Assembly: GCA_031253705.1 (NCBI GenBank)
Contig: JAIRVW010000011.1
Location: 1 to 6,805, forward strand
Direction: 5' to 3'
DNA length: 6,805 nucleotides
Source: Brucellaceae bacterium
Lineage (GTDB): Bacteria > Pseudomonadota > Alphaproteobacteria > Rhizobiales > Rhizobiaceae
Shown here in pieces: positions 6,125 to 6,805 of the stretch (positions are counted from its first letter, which is position 1; each line of letters starts with the position of its first letter). The notes under the pieces are model-generated. The model saw only the letters and a program-made list of their open reading frames with translations. It did no database searches and was not told where the DNA came from. A program made the translations under genes and the position numbers.

Positions 6125-6805
6125 CTATGCGGGATTATAGGGTGTCAGGCGACGTTCCACACGGTTCATAATCCGTGTGAGAATAAACACCACGACAAAA
6201 TAAATGATCCCTGCCGCAATCAGCGGTTCAAAAACCATCAGCGACTGGCGCTGCAGCATCCGCGTGGTGCCCATCAGCTCCATAATCGTAATCGTGGAGG
6301 CCAGCGATGTGGATTTCAGAATAATGATCAGATCACCTGTCAGCACCGGCAGACAATTGCGCAGAGCCTGCGGCAGCGTAATGCGGCGCAAAATCTGCCA
6401 AGGCCGCATCCCGATCGACAATGCAGCCTCAATCTGGCCTTTCGGCACGGCGGCAATCGCACCTTTAATCACAACAGCATTGTAAGCGGCCTGATTAAGG
6501 CTGAGCGCCACCACCGCATACCACAGACCGTCACGCAGATATGGCCACAGAAAACTGTGACGCACCCAGGTGCCGGGCAGGATCTGCCCTAATCCGTAAT
6601 AAATCAGATAGAGCTGCACCAGAAGCGGCGTACCACGGAAGAAGAATGTAAACAGCTGCGAAGGCCAGACCAGCGCGCGCAATTGCGATAACATGGCCAG
6701 CGCAATCGCTGTCCCCATGATCAGTCCTGCAATAGCGGCAATAGCGGTCAGCATCAGCGTCAGCGGTGTAGCTTTGAGCAATTGCGGCATAAAGCCGATA
6801 ATATT
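6125..6805 (-). CDS. HisM-type polar amino acid ABC transporter permease, 5' end outside window
   Basis: This is an inner-membrane permease of the His/Glu/Gln/Arg/opine class, with 226 codons visible. Counting from the Met at 6788-6790: a first transmembrane helix at about 10-32; FFRGTPLLVQLYLIYYGL (50-67), the hallmark of this class; further helices at about 88-108, 150-170 and 186-206; and the EAA loop EAALSIGMRPWQILRRITLP (121-140) that docks on the ATPase, followed by LKSTSLASTITIMELMG. The frame stays open to the right edge (NIIGF precedes that Met) and no Shine-Dalgarno site precedes 6790. I therefore place the true start beyond the window and call this 5'-partial. The partner HisQ-type permease and the binding protein probably lie further right. 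A start at 6790 is possible but less likely. Confidence 0.92.
   Translation of the reverse strand, partial: NIIGFMPQLLKATPLTLMLTAIAAIAGLIMGTAIALAMLSQLRALVWPSQLFTFFFRGTPLLVQLYLIYYGLGQILPGTWVRHSFLWPYLRDGLWYAVVALSLNQAAYNAVVIKGAIAAVPKGQIEAALSIGMRPWQILRRITLPQALRNCLPVLTGDLIIILKSTSLASTITIMELMGTTRMLQRQSLMVFEPLIAAGIIYFVVVFILTRIMNRVERRLTPYNPA

Noticed and set aside
6788..6790. ATG as the true start of the HisM-type permease
   Set aside because: The frame is open to the window edge, no Shine-Dalgarno site precedes it, and family members usually have several more residues before the first membrane helix.
1..6805. Mobile element, phage, toxin-antitoxin, CRISPR or defence system
   Set aside because: No transposase, integrase, spaced short repeat array, nuclease or small paired-gene signature is visible on either strand. 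Every substantial gene is a transporter subunit or hydrolase.

Overview
The window looks like a piece of an alphaproteobacterial chromosome, most likely Hyphomicrobiales and possibly the Brucella/Ochrobactrum/Pseudochrobactrum group. This rests on protein style, the many small-molecule ABC importers, strong purine-rich Shine-Dalgarno sites and a GC content of roughly one half judged by eye. The genus is an inference and was not tested. All six genes are on the minus strand, so transcription runs from high to low coordinates. I see no mobile element, tRNA, rRNA or CRISPR array.

Right-hand unit (6805 down to about 4122): the inner-membrane permease of a HisM-type polar amino acid ABC importer (its 5' end lies outside the window), its HisP-type ATPase 16 nt downstream, and an M20D amidohydrolase (hippurate hydrolase / N-acyl-amino-acid deacylase type) 21 nt further on. 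The short gaps indicate one operon. It ends in a good intrinsic terminator at 4122-4149.

Spacer (3798-4164): about 370 nt without a credible gene. It holds the terminator, two interrupted palindromes, one of which overlaps a perfect TATAAT box, and a foldable leader. This is the likely control region of the left-hand unit.

Left-hand unit (3797 down to 1): a YtcJ/AepA-type metal-dependent amidohydrolase, an exported SBP_bac_5 family (OppA/DppA-like) solute-binding protein, and the start of a DppB-type permease that runs off the left edge. Strong hairpins lie in the gaps just before and just after the binding-protein gene. Neither has a U-tract, which suits differential mRNA stability better than termination.

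Working model (inference): the locus brings in peptide-like or N-substituted amino acid compounds through the Dpp-type importer and single amino acids or derivatives through the His-type importer. Two cytoplasmic hydrolases then release free amino acids from N-acyl or amide conjugates. Gene families are secure; substrates are not. The window is mostly ordinary catabolic and transport content. The parts worth a second look are the non-coding structures and the unassigned substrate of the hydrolase and transporter pairing.
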